64,000 bases of DNA from Kribbella sp. CA-293567 (GCF_027627575.1 NZ_CP114065.1:5828001-5892000), one strand, 5' to 3'. Positions 48,999 to 60,438 are shown, numbered from the stretch's first letter. Numbers and translations are program-made. Notes: generated by a model not told the origin, from the letters alone.

Positions 48999-49110
48999 CC
49001 CCGCAGAACGACACGCCGGAGTTATCCACATCTTTACTCTCAGGAATTGCAATGTCACGTGACGCAGGCCACTCTTAGCGGATGCATTTTCTCCCGCCCC
49101 CCGCGACGCC

Positions 49111-49473
49111 ATGAACCTGGTGGCCCAGATAGCGGTGGTTCTCAGCACCACCGGTGCACCGAATCCGCACCCCAGCAACGCCGCGGTGGCAGGCTCTGCC
49201 ACCGGTCCGGCCGTGGAGACGAACACGAGCAGTACCAGCGCCGACGTCGCGTCGACGCTCGGTCCCACGGGCATGCTGCTGCTGCTCGCGCTCGCCGTCT
49301 TCGCCGCGTATCTCGTCTCGCTGTCCCTGCACCCGAATGCCAAGTGCAATCGCTGCAAGGGGGCGGGCCGGCATCACGGCACGTTCTTCAGCTACGCCCA
49401 ACGCCCCTGCAGCAGCTGCAAGGGCCGTGGCGTCCACCCTCGACTAGGACGCAAGGTGCTTTTCAAGACGTAA
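49111..49473 (+). CDS. small membrane protein with DnaJ-like zinc motif
   Basis: This is a 120-residue protein. A Ser/Thr/Ala-rich stretch (about 15-52) precedes one membrane helix (about 53-74). The C-terminal part carries two cysteine motifs, CNRCKGAGRHHG and CSSCKGRGVHPR, matching the C-x-x-C-x-G-x-G repeat of DnaJ zinc fingers. One zinc could be bound by the four cysteines. ATG 49111 lacks a good ribosome site, so the start is uncertain. In mycobacteria the space between cysM and murI holds a rhomboid gene; this one and the next small gene occupy it here. Function is unknown. Confidence 0.65.
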   Translation: MNLVAQIAVVLSTTGAPNPHPSNAAVAGSATGPAVETNTSSTSADVASTLGPTGMLLLLALAVFAAYLVSLSLHPNAKCNRCKGAGRHHGTFFSYAQRPCSSCKGRGVHPRLGRKVLFKT

Positions 49474-49605
49474 CGGATCCCCCTGACCGGCAAGCAAATA
49501 CTTGAACTTCCGCGGGTACCGACCAGGGCGGCCGCGAGGTCTTGTAGCGTGGGCGCAACCCGCCTACGGTCGGCTGACTTTCGCCCACCGAATCGGAGTA
49601 AGACG

Positions 49606-51073
<1,468 letters not shown>

Positions 51074-51074
51074 G

Positions 51075-51527
51075 TCAGTTGTCTCCTTGGTTGCTGTGGT
51101 CCGCCACGACCTTGACCTCTTCTTCGGTGACCACGCCGTCGACGATCCGGTACGACCGGAACTCCACCGGCCCGTCGTACGACGGCGAGTCCGCGCCGTC
51201 GCGGGTGGAGACCAGCACGTAGTGCGCGCCGGGCTCGGAGGCCAGGTTGATATCCGTCCGGGACGGGTGCGCCTCGGTCGCGGTGTGCGAGTGGTAGATC
51301 ACCACCGGCTCCTCGTCGCGCTCGTCCATCTCCTGGTAGAGACGGAACAGGTCCCCCGAGTCGAACTCGTAGAACGTCGGCGACATCGCCGCGTTCAGCA
51401 TCGGGATGAACCGCTCCGGCCGGTCGGACCCGGCCGGGCCGGCGACCACGCCGCAGGCCTCGTCCGGATGATCACGGCGCGCGTGCGCCACGATCGCGTC
51501 GTACGTGGCCTGGTCGATGGTGAGCAC
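51075..51527 (-). CDS. mec: JAMM/MPN+ metallopeptidase Mec, CysO-cysteine peptidase
   Basis: This 150-residue zinc peptidase has the JAMM motif YHSHTATEAHPSRTD (H-x-H...S-x-x-D), with a catalytic Glu in ARRDHPDEACGVVAGP. It releases cysteine from CysO-Cys. GTG 51527 was chosen: it lies 6 nt after a TACCGT -10 (51539-51534) and gives the normal family length; the longer in-frame ATG at 51743 adds 72 residues lacking family features. It is the first gene of the mec-cysO-cysM operon, probably leaderless. Confidence 0.92.
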   Translation of the reverse strand: MLTIDQATYDAIVAHARRDHPDEACGVVAGPAGSDRPERFIPMLNAAMSPTFYEFDSGDLFRLYQEMDERDEEPVVIYHSHTATEAHPSRTDINLASEPGAHYVLVSTRDGADSPSYDGPVEFRSYRIVDGVVTEEEVKVVADHSNQGDN

Positions 51528-51630
51528 GACTCCACGGTAATGGCCCGGCAAACCCGACCCCTCCACCAGAACCCTCTGTCCACATGATGGATGGTTTCGG
51601 AGAGTAGTCATCGGTGCATAATCGGTAACC

Positions 51631-52011
51631 ATGAGGGGATTACGGAAGTACTGGGGATGGCTGCTGTTCTTCGCGCTGATCACCACCGCCTGGACCTGGC
51701 GCCTAGGGCCAGGGGTGCTGGTCGCCGGCTGGCTGGTGGTCACCGGCTACTTCTTGTTCCAGACCCCGGTTTGGTGCGCTGCCGATGGCCGGCAAGGACC
51801 GTGCCGCAACAACGCCTCGGGCATCCTGATGGGATGCAAGCTGCGTCAACACAAGTGGCAGAAACTGAAGCTCGCGGTGGTGCCGAAGCGATGGCGTGAA
51901 CTCAACAAGGGTCTCTGGGTGAACGGCACCAAAGCTCTCGCCACCATCACCACCATCGTCGGCATCATTTCCGGGATCGTCAGTACGGTTCTCGCGGTCG
52001 TCGCGGCCTAA
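51631..52011 (+). CDS. small two-helix membrane protein
   Basis: This 126-residue protein has hydrophobic segments at about 9-25 and 28-45 near the N-terminus and about 103-124 at the C-terminus, with a basic, Cys-containing loop between (CAADGRQGPCRNNASGILMGCKLRQHKW). ATG 51631 lies 8 nt after a CATAAT -10-like element (51617-51622), so the message may be leaderless. Divergent from mec. No family recognised; the three loop cysteines may matter. Confidence 0.65.
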   Translation: MRGLRKYWGWLLFFALITTAWTWRLGPGVLVAGWLVVTGYFLFQTPVWCAADGRQGPCRNNASGILMGCKLRQHKWQKLKLAVVPKRWRELNKGLWVNGTKALATITTIVGIISGIVSTVLAVVAA

Positions 52012-52028
52012 CTTCCGCCCGGGTGCCG

Positions 52029-53006
52029 CTACCAGCGGTCGTGGACCTGCGGGCGGATCAGCTCGTCGTACACGGTCTGGACGACCTTCAGCTCACCGGT
52101 GCTGAGCGGGGCCAGGGCGGCGGCGCCGATGTTGCCGGCCACCTGCTCGGGGTTGCGGGCGCCGGGGATGACCACGCTGACGCCGGGCTGGTCGAGGATC
52201 CAGCGGAGCGCGAACTGGGCCATCGTCGCGCCGTCCGGGACGAGCGGGATCAGCCGCTTGACCGCCTCCAGGCCGGTTCCGAAGTCGACACCGGAGAACG
52301 TCTCGCCGACGTCGAAGGCCTCGCCCTTGCGGTTGTAGTTGCGGTGGTCGTCCGCGCCGAAGGTGGTGTTCTCGTCGTACTTGCCCGACAGCAGGCCGCT
52401 GGCGAGCGGGACCCGGGCGATGATGCCGACGCCGGCCCGCTCGGCGGCGGGCAGCACCCGGTCGAGCGGCTTGAGCCGGAGGGCGTTGAGGATGATCTGG
52501 ACCGAGGCCACGTTCGGGCGGGCGATCGCGGTGAGTGCTTCGTCGCAGGTCTCCACGCTCACGCCGTACGCCGCGATCCGGCCCTCACCGACCAGGGTGT
52601 CGAGCGCGTCGAAGACGGCGTCGGTCGAGTAGACCGCGGTCGGCGGGCAGTGCAGCTGGACCAGGTCGATCGTGTCGACGCCGAGGTTCTCGCGGGAGCG
52701 GTCGTTCCAGGCGCGGAAGGCGTCCAGGGTGTAGTTCTCGGGGAGCTGCTCGACCCGGCGGCCCATCTTGGTCGCCACGGTCAGCTCCGGGTGGTCCTTC
52801 AGGACCTGCCCGACCAGCCGCTCGCTGCGGCCGTCGCCGTACACGTCGGCGGTGTCGATGAAGGTGACGCCACCCTCGATCGCCGAGTTCAGCACCGCCA
52901 GCGCGTCGCTCTCGTCGACCTCACCCCAGTCGGCTCCCAGCTGCCAGGCCCCCAGCCCGACCACGCCGACATCCCGCCCAGTACGTCCCAGCGTCCGCTT
53001 TTCCAT
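52029..53006 (-). CDS. aldo/keto reductase
   Basis: This 325-residue (alpha/beta)8-barrel NADPH oxidoreductase reads MEKRTLGRTGRDVGVVGLGAWQLG at the start, FIDTADVYGDGRSERLVGQVL (catalytic Asp and Tyr), TKMGRR (catalytic Lys) and LVQLHCPP (catalytic His). SVVIPGARNPEQVAGNI is the C-terminal cofactor loop. ATG 53006 is the family start. It follows ileS after 10 bp and may share its transcript. Substrates of such AKRs are aldehydes and ketones; none can be named. Confidence 0.9.
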   Translation of the reverse strand: MEKRTLGRTGRDVGVVGLGAWQLGADWGEVDESDALAVLNSAIEGGVTFIDTADVYGDGRSERLVGQVLKDHPELTVATKMGRRVEQLPENYTLDAFRAWNDRSRENLGVDTIDLVQLHCPPTAVYSTDAVFDALDTLVGEGRIAAYGVSVETCDEALTAIARPNVASVQIILNALRLKPLDRVLPAAERAGVGIIARVPLASGLLSGKYDENTTFGADDHRNYNRKGEAFDVGETFSGVDFGTGLEAVKRLIPLVPDGATMAQFALRWILDQPGVSVVIPGARNPEQVAGNIGAAALAPLSTGELKVVQTVYDELIRPQVHDRW

Positions 53007-53016
53007 GCCTCCCACC

Positions 53017-56000
53017 CTATGCGGACTTCTCGACGGCGATGAGCAGCTCATCGCCGTCGGTGAGCGCCAAGGTGGCAGCCAGCGTTTCCGCCAGCAGGGT
53101 GTCGCGGTGAGCTTCGAGCGCCGCCCGGGTGGTGGCATCCGCGGTCAGGCGAAGGTCGATGCGGTCGGTGACGTCCAGCCGCGCGTCCCGGCGAGCTTGC
53201 TGTACCGCGCGGATCACGTCGCGGGCGATACCTTCGCGCTCCAGCTCCGGTGTGAGGACCAGGTCGAGTACGACGAAACCGCCGTCGGCCAGCAGCCCGC
53301 TCGCCGAGTGCCCGTCGATCAAGGTGGTTTCCAGCGTGTACTCCCCCTCGACCAGAGTGATGCCGCCGGCAACTACCTCACCGGACGGCGAGACCGACCA
53401 GTCGCCCGACTTCGACGCCTTGATGACCGCCTGGACCTCGCGTCCCAGCCGCGGCCCGGCAGCTCGCGCGTTGACGGTCAGCTTCTGCGAGACCGGCGCA
53501 TCCACGTCGTCGACCCCGGCCAGTACGACGTCGCGCACGTTGACCTCGGCACGCAGGATCGGGATCAACCCCTGCAGCGCCTCGGCGTCAGGCGTGGCGA
53601 CCGTCAGCGTCCGGAGCGGCTGCCGGCCCCGGATCCCCTCCGCCTTCCGGATCGCCGAGGCGACCGAGCAGATCTCGCGGATCCGCTCCATCCGGGTCAC
53701 CAGGTCGTCGTCCGACGGCAGGTCGTGCACCGACGGCCAGTCGGCCAGGTGCACCGAACGCCCGCCGGTCAGCCCGCGCCAGATCTCCTCGGCCGTCAAC
53801 GGCAGCAGCGGTGCCACCGTCCGGGTGACCACCTCCAGCGCCGTGTAGAGAGTGTTCAGCGCAGCCTGGAACGATTCGCCCTGCTCGTCCCAGAACCGCT
53901 CCCGCGACCGCCGGATGTACCAGTTCGTCAGCACGTCCAGGTAGCCGGCCACCGACTCGCACGCCGAGGCGAGGTCGTAGCGATCGAGCCGCTCCTCGAC
54001 CTCACCGACGAAGATCCGCAGCCGCGCCAGCAGGTACCGGTCGAGCTCCACCTCGGACGAGACCGACCAGGAGGCCGTGGCCGAGGCGGCGTTCGCGTAG
54101 AGCCCGAAGAAGTACCAGGCGTTCCACAGCGGGATCAGCACCTGCCGTACGCCGTCGCGGATCCCCTGCTCGGTGACGACCAGGTTGCCACCCCGAAGGA
54201 TCGGCGACGACATCAGGAACCAGCGCATCGCGTCCGCGCCGTCGCGGTCGAACACCTCGCGGACGTCGGGGTAGTTCCGCAGCGACTTGCTCATCTTCTG
54301 CCCGTCGCTGCCCAGCACGATGCCGTGCGACAGACACGAGGAGAAGGCCGGCCGGTCGAACAACGCCGTCGCGAGCACGTGCATGGTGTAGAACCAGCCG
54401 CGGGTCTGGCCGAGGTACTCGACGATGAAGTCGCCCGGGAAGTGGTGCTCGAACCAGTCGGTGTTCTCGAACGGGTAGTGCACCTGCGCGAAGCTCATCG
54501 ACCCCGAGTCGAACCACACGTCGAGCACGTCGGAGACCCGCCGCATCGTCGACCTCCCGGTCGGGTCGTCCGGGTTCGGCCGGGTCAGCTCGTCGATGAA
54601 CGGCCGGTGCAGATCCGGTACGGCGACGCCGAAGTCCCGCTCCAGCTCCGCCACCGACCCGTACACGTCGATCCGCGGGTACGCCGGGTCGTCCGAGCGC
54701 CAGACCGGGATCGGCGAACCCCAGAACCGGTTCCGGCTGATCGACCAGTCCCGCGCGTTCGCCAGCCACTTGCCGAACTGCCCGTGCTTGACGTGCTCCG
54801 GCACCCAGGTGATCTGCTCGTTCAGCTCGACCATCCGGTCGCGGACCCGGGTCACCTCGACGAACCAGCTCGAAACCGCCTTGTAGATCAGCGGATTGCG
54901 GCACCGCCAGCAATGCGGGTAGCTGTGCACGTAGCTGTCCTCGCGAACCAGCGCTCCCGCGGCTTGGAGATCGCGGATGATCGGCCGGTTGGCGTCGAAG
55001 ACGTGCTGCCCGGCGTACGGCGGAACGACGGTGGTGAAGCGGGCCCCGTCGTCCACCGTCAGCAGGGTCGGGATCCCGGCCGCGTCGCAGGCGAGCTGGT
55101 CCTCCTCGCCGTACGCCGGGGCCAGGTGCACCACGCCGGTGCCGTTCTCCGTGGTCACGTGGTCGGCCGCGATCACCTGGAACGCCTGCTCGGTACCCCA
55201 GCGCTCGGCGTCGGTGAAGAACCCGAACAGCGGCGTGTACCGCAGCCCGATCAGCTCAGAACCCTTGAGCCGCCGGATCACCTCGTCGTACCCGTACGCC
55301 GCCTGCCGCGCCTCGGCCAGGATCGTCGGCCGCCCCTCGGCGTCGTTCACCACCACGTAGTCGAGGTCAGGGCCGACGGCCATCGCCAGGTTGCTCGGCA
55401 GCGTCCAGGGCGTCGTCGTCCAGGCCAGCAGCCGCTCGCCCGTCTCCAGCACGACCGCCACCGTCACCGACGGGTCCTGCCGCGGCTGGTAGACGTCGTC
55501 GTCCATCCGCAGCTCGTGGTTCGACAGTGGCGTCTCGTCGTTCCAGCAGTACGGCAGGACCCGCAGGCCTTCGTACACCAGACCCTTGTCGTACAACGTC
55601 TTGAACGCCCAGATCACCGACTCCATGTAATCGCGGTTGAGCGTCTTGTAGTCGTTGCCGAAGTCGACCCAGCGCGCCTGCCGGGTGACGTAGGCCTGCC
55701 AGTCGTCGGTGTACTTGAGCACCGACGACCGGCACACCTCGTTGAACTTCTCGATCCCCAGCTCGAGGATCTCGGCCTTGGTCTTCAGCCCCAGCACCCG
55801 CTGCGCCTCCAACTCGGCCGGCAGCCCGTGCGTGTCCCACCCGAACCGCCGCTCGACCCGGTGCCCCCGCATCGTCTGGTACCGCGGTACGACGTCCTTC
55901 ACGTAGCCGGTCAGCAGGTGCCCGTAGTGCGGCAGCCCGTTCGCGAACGGCGGCCCGTCGTAGAAGACGAACTCGTTCTCCCCGTCCACACCGGCCGCGC

Positions 56001-56121
56001 GGTCCGCCACGGAGGCCAGGAACGTCTGATCCGCCTCCCAGTACGCGAGCACTCGCTCCTCGATCGCCGGGAACACCGGGCTCGGGGTCAGTCCGCCGGA
56101 TCCAGCCTTCGGGTAGCTCAT
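53017..56121 (-). CDS. ileS: isoleucyl-tRNA synthetase
   Basis: This 1034-residue class I synthetase has an N-terminal HIGH-type motif in [17 protein letters not shown], an editing domain ([17 protein letters not shown]-rich CP1 loop), [12 protein letters not shown] and the KMSKS loop [16 protein letters not shown] long C-terminal domain follows. The length and pattern fit the eukaryote-like IleRS2 group common in actinobacteria, which in several bacteria is less sensitive to mupirocin. The start is ATG 56121. Only about 105 bp separate it from the DUF2017 gene, too short for the T-box leader often found before ileS. Confidence 0.97.
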   Translation of the reverse strand: MSYPKAGSGGLTPSPVFPAIEERVLAYWEADQTFLASVADRAAGVDGENEFVFYDGPPFANGLPHYGHLLTGYVKDVVPRYQTMRGHRVERRFGWDTHGLPAELEAQRVLGLKTKAEILELGIEKFNEVCRSSVLKYTDDWQAYVTRQARWVDFGNDYKTLNRDYMESVIWAFKTLYDKGLVYEGLRVLPYCWNDETPLSNHELRMDDDVYQPRQDPSVTVAVVLETGERLLAWTTTPWTLPSNLAMAVGPDLDYVVVNDAEGRPTILAEARQAAYGYDEVIRRLKGSELIGLRYTPLFGFFTDAERWGTEQAFQVIAADHVTTENGTGVVHLAPAYGEEDQLACDAAGIPTLLTVDDGARFTTVVPPYAGQHVFDANRPIIRDLQAAGALVREDSYVHSYPHCWRCRNPLIYKAVSSWFVEVTRVRDRMVELNEQITWVPEHVKHGQFGKWLANARDWSISRNRFWGSPIPVWRSDDPAYPRIDVYGSVAELERDFGVAVPDLHRPFIDELTRPNPDDPTGRSTMRRVSDVLDVWFDSGSMSFAQVHYPFENTDWFEHHFPGDFIVEYLGQTRGWFYTMHVLATALFDRPAFSSCLSHGIVLGSDGQKMSKSLRNYPDVREVFDRDGADAMRWFLMSSPILRGGNLVVTEQGIRDGVRQVLIPLWNAWYFFGLYANAASATASWSVSSEVELDRYLLARLRIFVGEVEERLDRYDLASACESVAGYLDVLTNWYIRRSRERFWDEQGESFQAALNTLYTALEVVTRTVAPLLPLTAEEIWRGLTGGRSVHLADWPSVHDLPSDDDLVTRMERIREICSVASAIRKAEGIRGRQPLRTLTVATPDAEALQGLIPILRAEVNVRDVVLAGVDDVDAPVSQKLTVNARAAGPRLGREVQAVIKASKSGDWSVSPSGEVVAGGITLVEGEYTLETTLIDGHSASGLLADGGFVVLDLVLTPELEREGIARDVIRAVQQARRDARLDVTDRIDLRLTADATTRAALEAHRDTLLAETLAATLALTDGDELLIAVEKSA

Positions 56122-56165
56122 TCGCCGATGGTATGCGGGCCCGCCCGCCCGCGGTGGGCGACTAC

Positions 56166-56270
56166 TTGATGTTGTGAAGAAGGGCTGACTGCAGGTAGCC
56201 GAGCCCCTTCCCCACCGCCCTTGCTTTTATTTGATGTTGTGAAGAAGTGCTGACTGCAGGTAGCCGAGCC
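56166..56270. repeat. 40-bp duplication of the DUF2017 gene 3' end
   Basis: The 40 bases at 56231-56270, which encode the last residues of the DUF2017 protein on the minus strand, recur at 56166-56205 with one mismatch (g/t at base 18), 65 bp apart. The copy lies in the ileS leader region and is out of frame with the gene. Confidence 0.9.
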
Positions 56271-56778
56271 AGTCGTAGAGGTCGTAGGTTAGGCGGCGGG
56301 GGTCGTCGTCGGGGAGCTTCTCCCAGACGGCGTGGTCGTCCTCTTCCTTGATGTCGAGCCGGGTGCCGATCGCGAGCCGCAGGTCGTTCAGCGCGCGGAG
56401 CCAGGCGAGCTGGTCGTCGCCTTCCAGCGGGATGCCGTCCCCGGAGGGCTTCTCCAGGGCGGCGAGCACCAGCTTCGCGTCGGCGGCCTTGCTGTCGCGC
56501 AGGCCGCGCTCGGTGAACCGGCGGAACTCCGACGACGCGTGGTCGTCGGACCGGTACGCGTCCGGCAGCAGCCGCTGCAGTACGACGTCCTCCGGCGGCG
56601 AGGTCGGCCCGTCGTTGTCCAGCAGCGCGGCCAGCGGGTCACTCGAGGTCGAGGCGCGCGGTGGCATCCCGTCGTACAGGAGCTCGACCAGGTTGCGGAG
56701 CAGGTTCGCGAGGATGTCGGCCTCGTGGTCGGCGAAGCTGACGATCACGGTCTTCTTGCGCTTGCGGAACCTGGTCAT
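56227..56778 (-). CDS. DUF2017 family protein
   Basis: This 183-residue cytoplasmic, acidic helical protein matches the DUF2017 family always found beside clpS in actinobacteria (M. tuberculosis Rv1332 position): [69 protein letters not shown] 56778 overlaps the clpS stop (ATGA), and an upstream start at 56799 would lie inside clpS. Function is not established; linkage suggests a part in ClpAP/ClpCP proteolysis. The last 13 codons are duplicated downstream. Confidence 0.88.
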   Translation of the reverse strand: MTRFRKRKKTVIVSFADHEADILANLLRNLVELLYDGMPPRASTSSDPLAALLDNDGPTSPPEDVVLQRLLPDAYRSDDHASSEFRRFTERGLRDSKAADAKLVLAALEKPSGDGIPLEGDDQLAWLRALNDLRLAIGTRLDIKEEDDHAVWEKLPDDDPRRLTYDLYDWLGYLQSALLHNIK

Positions 56779-57062
56779 GACTTCTCGCAGGTGGCCCACA
56801 GGCCGTACTGGTGCATCGCCTCGACGTCGCGTTCCATCGCCTCGCGGTTGCCGTTCGAGACGGCCGACTTGCCCTCTTCGTGCACCTGCATCATCAGCTT
56901 CTCCGCCTTCGCCTTGGAGTAGCCGAAATGGGTCTGGAAGACGAACGTGACGTAGTCCATCAGGTTGACCGGATCGTTCCAGACGATGGTCACCCAGGGT
57001 GGACTCAACTCGATCGCCTCGTCGATGTCGGGGCTCGCGAGTTCACTCGGTGCGGTGGTCAC
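56775..57062 (-). CDS. clpS: ATP-dependent Clp protease adaptor ClpS
   Basis: This 95-residue adaptor delivers N-degron substrates to ClpC/ClpA. The binding-pocket motif is [43 protein letters not shown], with the invariant N-D and the M-x-x-V-H-x-x-G-K block. GTG 57062 is the start. It is followed by DUF2017 with a 4-bp overlap and is divergent from pncB, the order of Rv1330c-Rv1332. Confidence 0.96.
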   Translation of the reverse strand: MTTAPSELASPDIDEAIELSPPWVTIVWNDPVNLMDYVTFVFQTHFGYSKAKAEKLMMQVHEEGKSAVSNGNREAMERDVEAMHQYGLWATCEKS

Positions 57063-57099
57063 TGGGCCATTCTCTCCATGTTCCGATCCGGGCGCGCAA

Positions 57100-57105
57100 T
57101 AGGCT
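57100..57105 (+). promoter_or_regulatory. -10 of pncB, leaderless
   Basis: TAGGCT is followed by seven bases and GTG 57113. This is the same hexamer and spacing as at murI. Confidence 0.5.
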
Positions 57106-57112
57106 GCCCCTT

Positions 57113-58447
57113 GTGAACGCCTCGACAGCGCTGCTGACCGACCACTACGAGCTGACCATGCTGCAGGCCAGCCTGGCCGACGGTACGGCGCACCGCCGTT
57201 CGGTCTTCGAACTCTTCGCCCGCCGGCTGCCCGACGGACGCCGCTTCGGCGTGGTCGCGGGCATCAACCGGCTCCTGGACGCGCTGGAGCGGTTCCGGTT
57301 CGACGAACAGACGATCGCGTTCCTGGCCGATCGCGGCATCGTCGACCAGGCTACCCGCGACTGGCTGGCGGACTACCGCTTCTCCGGTGACATCGCCGGG
57401 TACGCCGACGGCGAGATCTTCTTCCCCGGCTCCCCGGTGCTGGTGGTGGAGTCGAGCTTCGCCGAGGCGGTGCTGCTGGAGACGGTCTTCCTGTCCATCC
57501 TCAACCACGACTCCGCGGTCGCCTCGGCCGCCTCGCGGATGACCTGGTGGGCCGGTGGCCGGCCGTGTATCGAGATGGGGTCGCGGCGCACCCATGAGGA
57601 GGCTGCGGTCGCGTCCGCGCTGGCGGCGTACATCGCGGGCTTCGCCACCACCTCCAACCTGGAGGCCGCCCGCCGGTTCGGCATCCCGAGCGCCGGTACG
57701 GCGGCGCACTCGTTCACGCTCCTGCACGACAGCGAGCGGGACGCCTTCGTCTCCCAGGTCGATGCCCTCGGCAAGGGAACGACGCTGCTGGTGGACACCT
57801 ACGACCTGACCGAAGCGGTCAGGACCGCGATCGAGGTGACCGGTACCGAGCTCGGAGCCGTCCGGCTGGACTCCGGCGACCTGCCGTCACTGGCCGGCCA
57901 GGTCCGCGAGCAGCTCGACGCGCTCGGCGCGACCAGGACCCGGGTGATCGTGACGAGCGACCTGGACGAGTTCCAGATCGCGGCGCTGGCACCGGCCTCG
58001 GTGGACGGGTACGGCGTGGGCACCTCGCTGGTCACCGGCAGCGGCTACCCGACCTGCGGTTTCGTCTACAAGCTGGTCGCTCGCGAGGACGCCACCGGCA
58101 CGATGATCCCGGTGGCGAAGAAGAGCCCGGACAAGACCTCGATCGGCGGCCGCAAGTACGCGCTGCGCCGGCGCTCGGCCGCGGGTGTCGCCGAGCTGGA
58201 GCTGATCGGGGTCGGTGAGCGGCCCGTGGACGACGGCGACGACCGCGAACTGCTGCGGCCGCTGGTCGAGGCCGGCAAGATCATCGGCCGCACCACCCCG
58301 GCCGAATCCCAGGCCCACCACCTCAAGGTCCGCGACGAACTCCCCCGCAGCGCCAGCCAGCTGAGCCGCGGCGAGCCCGCCATCCCGACCGAGTACATCG
58401 GCGACATCCGGGCCCGCAACCCGTTCGCTCCCCGCAGCGCAATCTGA
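57113..58447 (+). CDS. pncB: nicotinate phosphoribosyltransferase
   Basis: This 444-residue enzyme makes nicotinate mononucleotide from nicotinate and PRPP in NAD salvage. Family motifs: [13 protein letters not shown] at the start, [17 protein letters not shown] with the catalytic His, [25 protein letters not shown] and [13 protein letters not shown] (phosphate-binding region). Near the C-terminus [12 protein letters not shown] is conserved. GTG 57113 follows a TAGGCT -10 by 7 nt. It is divergent from clpS across only 50 bp. Confidence 0.96.
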   Translation: MNASTALLTDHYELTMLQASLADGTAHRRSVFELFARRLPDGRRFGVVAGINRLLDALERFRFDEQTIAFLADRGIVDQATRDWLADYRFSGDIAGYADGEIFFPGSPVLVVESSFAEAVLLETVFLSILNHDSAVASAASRMTWWAGGRPCIEMGSRRTHEEAAVASALAAYIAGFATTSNLEAARRFGIPSAGTAAHSFTLLHDSERDAFVSQVDALGKGTTLLVDTYDLTEAVRTAIEVTGTELGAVRLDSGDLPSLAGQVREQLDALGATRTRVIVTSDLDEFQIAALAPASVDGYGVGTSLVTGSGYPTCGFVYKLVAREDATGTMIPVAKKSPDKTSIGGRKYALRRRSAAGVAELELIGVGERPVDDGDDRELLRPLVEAGKIIGRTTPAESQAHHLKVRDELPRSASQLSRGEPAIPTEYIGDIRARNPFAPRSAI

Positions 58448-58476
58448 GCGCCCCGGGGAGCGAGCCGGCCAATCGA

Positions 58477-59172
58477 TCAGGAAGAGGTGACCGAATAGGA
58501 GTTGGTGCTGAAATTCAGGCCACCGCTGGACGAGGTGATCTCGAAACCGAATTGCACGTCGTTCATCACCGCGTCGCCGATCCAGCCCCGGTTACGGATC
58601 CAGTTCATCACCGCTTTGATGTCCACCGTGCCGGCATTGGTGTTGCTGGTCCGCAGGAACGAGAACACCTCGTTGGACCCGTTGCTGCCCTTGTAGACGT
58701 CCCAGGTGTGGCCGCCCACGGTGGCGGTCGTCTGCCGGCTGCCGATCGCCCCGACCGGGCCCTGCTTGTTCATCCACAACATGATCTCGTAGGCGTGCCC
58801 GTCGGCCCAGATGTCGTACGCCGTCGCGTACGCGCCGCTGCCCGGCCGGGAGACGTTGAAGCTGCTGGTCAGCGTGCCGAGCGCGCTGATCCGCTTGCCG
58901 ATCGCCTTGGCCGAGTGCGGGTAGGACTTCACCCCGCCGGTGTTCGGGTGGTTCGCCCAGACACCGAAGTTGGAGGCGGAGTTGGCCCAGATCGACTGCG
59001 CCCCGGCACCACCGCCCCAGACGTTGTTGCGGACGGTGTAGCCGCCGGTCGACCACGTTCCCCACTTGTCGCTGGACTCCCAGGTGGCCGCGCTGGCCGG
59101 CAGCACCGACGCCGCGGTGGCGGCGAGCAGCGCCACCAGCGCCACCACCGGCCGCAAGGTTCCGATTCTCAT
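58477..59172 (-). CDS. GH12 family endo-beta-glucanase, secreted
   Basis: This is a 231-residue exoenzyme with a signal peptide (about 1-29, ending PASAAT). The mature part follows GH12: WESSDKWGTWSTGGYTVRNNVWG, then HAYEIMLWMN with the nucleophile Glu, and VQFGFEITSSSGG with the acid/base Glu. GH12 enzymes cut beta-1,4-glucan and often xyloglucan. ATG 59172 was preferred because AAAGGG lies 6 nt upstream; ATG 59178 abuts it. It is divergent from the LacI gene, with two palindromes between, and close to GH42 and GH74 genes. Confidence 0.93.
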   Translation of the reverse strand: MRIGTLRPVVALVALLAATAASVLPASAATWESSDKWGTWSTGGYTVRNNVWGGGAGAQSIWANSASNFGVWANHPNTGGVKSYPHSAKAIGKRISALGTLTSSFNVSRPGSGAYATAYDIWADGHAYEIMLWMNKQGPVGAIGSRQTTATVGGHTWDVYKGSNGSNEVFSFLRTSNTNAGTVDIKAVMNWIRNRGWIGDAVMNDVQFGFEITSSSGGLNFSTNSYSVTSS

Positions 59173-59219
59173 GTGCATCCCTTTCCGAAAGGCAGGGGAA
59201 ATGATTCGAACAATACCGG

Positions 59220-59246
59220 TCGTCGAATTCGAATCGAATTCGACGA
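59220..59246. promoter_or_regulatory. 27-bp perfect palindrome in the GH12 control region
   Basis: The left arm TCGTCGAATTCGA, a single central A (59233) and the complementary right arm TCGAATTCGACGA form the site. It lies 48 bp upstream of the GH12 start codon and 152 bp before the LacI gene. It is a candidate operator; the AT-rich core contrasts with its surroundings. Confidence 0.6.
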
Positions 59247-59365
59247 ATTCGTTCATCGCTTTTACAGCGGCGATTGCGAGAACTATCCCAGGGCATATCC
59301 GAACAATCAACAAGCATTTCGCTCTTGACAAGGGCAGCGATTCACTCGACCCTGGAGCCTGAGAA

Positions 59366-59381
59366 ATCGAAGCGCTTCGAT
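59366..59381. promoter_or_regulatory. LacI-type operator
   Basis: ATCGAAGC-GCTTCGAT is a perfect 16-bp palindrome with the central C-G step typical of LacI/CcpA/CebR operators. It lies 16 bp before the TTG start of the LacI-family gene, so autorepression is likely. Confidence 0.65.
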
Positions 59382-59397
59382 CCGCGAAGCCCGGACT

Positions 59398-60438
59398 TTG
59401 GAGGCAGCCATCGTCACGATCGCCGACGTCGCCCGGCACGCAGGCGTCGCGGCCAGCACCGTGTCGTACGTCCTCAGTGGCAAGCGGTCGATCTCCAGCG
59501 AGACCCGCGACCGGGTGCAGGACAGCGTCCGCGCCCTGGGCTACCGGCCGAACGCGAGCGCCCGCGCGCTCGCCTCGAACCGGTCCAACGTGCTCGCCCT
59601 GGTGATCCCGTTGCGGGCCGGCATGCACGTCCCGGTGCTGATGCAGTTCGCCACGGCGGTGGTCACGACGGCCCGCCGCTACGACCACGACGTCCTGCTG
59701 CTGACCGCCGACGAGGGCCGTTCGGGTCTCGAGCGGGTCTCGCAGAGCGCGCTGGTCGACGCCCTGGTGGTGATGGACGTGGAGCTGCACGACGAGCGCG
59801 TCCCGTTGCTGCGGGAGCTGCCGATGCCGTCGGTGCTGATCGGTATCCCCGCCGACACCGAGGGCCTGACCTGTATCGATCTCGACTTCTTCGCCGCCGC
59901 CGAGCACTGTGTCGATCACCTGACCGGGCTCGGCCACCGTGAGATCGCCTTGCTGGGAACGCCTTCGGCCGTCTACGAGCGGCAGACCGGCTTCGCCGCC
60001 CGTACCCTGGCAGGCTTCCGGGCAGCGGCCGAGCGGCACGGCGTGACCGGCATCGAGACGCCCTGCGAGCCGACCTTCGACGCGGTCCTCGGCACGGTCG
60101 AGCAGCTGCTGCGCGAACATCCCCGGATCACCGGCCTGGTGGTCCAGAACGAGCCGATCATCGGCCCGCTGCTGGACGTCCTGCGCAAGCTCGGCCGGCG
60201 GGTGCCGGAGGACATGTCGCTGCTGGCGATCTGCGCCGACGACGTGGCCGAGCGGCATGTTCCCAACCTTTCCTCCGTCACGCTGCCGGCCGACGAGATC
60301 GGCCAGCAGGCGGTCGAGATGCTGATCGCCAAGCTCGAAGGCAGCCAGCCGGCCGCCGTGACGCTGGTACCGGCGCAACTGGTGCCCCGCGCCAGTACCA
60401 GCGCAGCCCCGGGCACTCAGGCCCGCACCACCGCCTGA
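59398..60438 (+). CDS. LacI family transcriptional regulator
   Basis: This regulator of about 346 residues has its HTH plus hinge at TIADVARHAGVAASTVSYVLSGKRSISSETRDRVQ and YRPNASARALAS, followed by a periplasmic-binding-like sensor (about 62-335). The start is unusual: no ATG or GTG fits. TTG 59398 overlaps the only ribosome site (GGAGG, 59399-59403), whereas that site is ideally spaced for the ATC codon at 59410, just before VTIADV. It probably represses GH12, itself and perhaps the GH42/GH74 unit until an oligosaccharide from the glucan binds. Its end overlaps the GH42 gene by 22 bp, tail to tail. Confidence 0.9.
   Translation: MEAAIVTIADVARHAGVAASTVSYVLSGKRSISSETRDRVQDSVRALGYRPNASARALASNRSNVLALVIPLRAGMHVPVLMQFATAVVTTARRYDHDVLLLTADEGRSGLERVSQSALVDALVVMDVELHDERVPLLRELPMPSVLIGIPADTEGLTCIDLDFFAAAEHCVDHLTGLGHREIALLGTPSAVYERQTGFAARTLAGFRAAAERHGVTGIETPCEPTFDAVLGTVEQLLREHPRITGLVVQNEPIIGPLLDVLRKLGRRVPEDMSLLAICADDVAERHVPNLSSVTLPADEIGQQAVEMLIAKLEGSQPAAVTLVPAQLVPRASTSAAPGTQARTTA

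Noticed and set aside
52768-56169. An 1133-codon plus-strand frame
   Set aside because: It is antisense to ileS, which has intact HIGH and KMSKS motifs; the translation is low-complexity R/V/P/L sequence.
56122-56226. T-box riboswitch before ileS
   Set aside because: Only about 105 bp are available, no AGGGTGG-type T-box sequence or specifier stem was seen, and part of the space is a duplication of the upstream gene.
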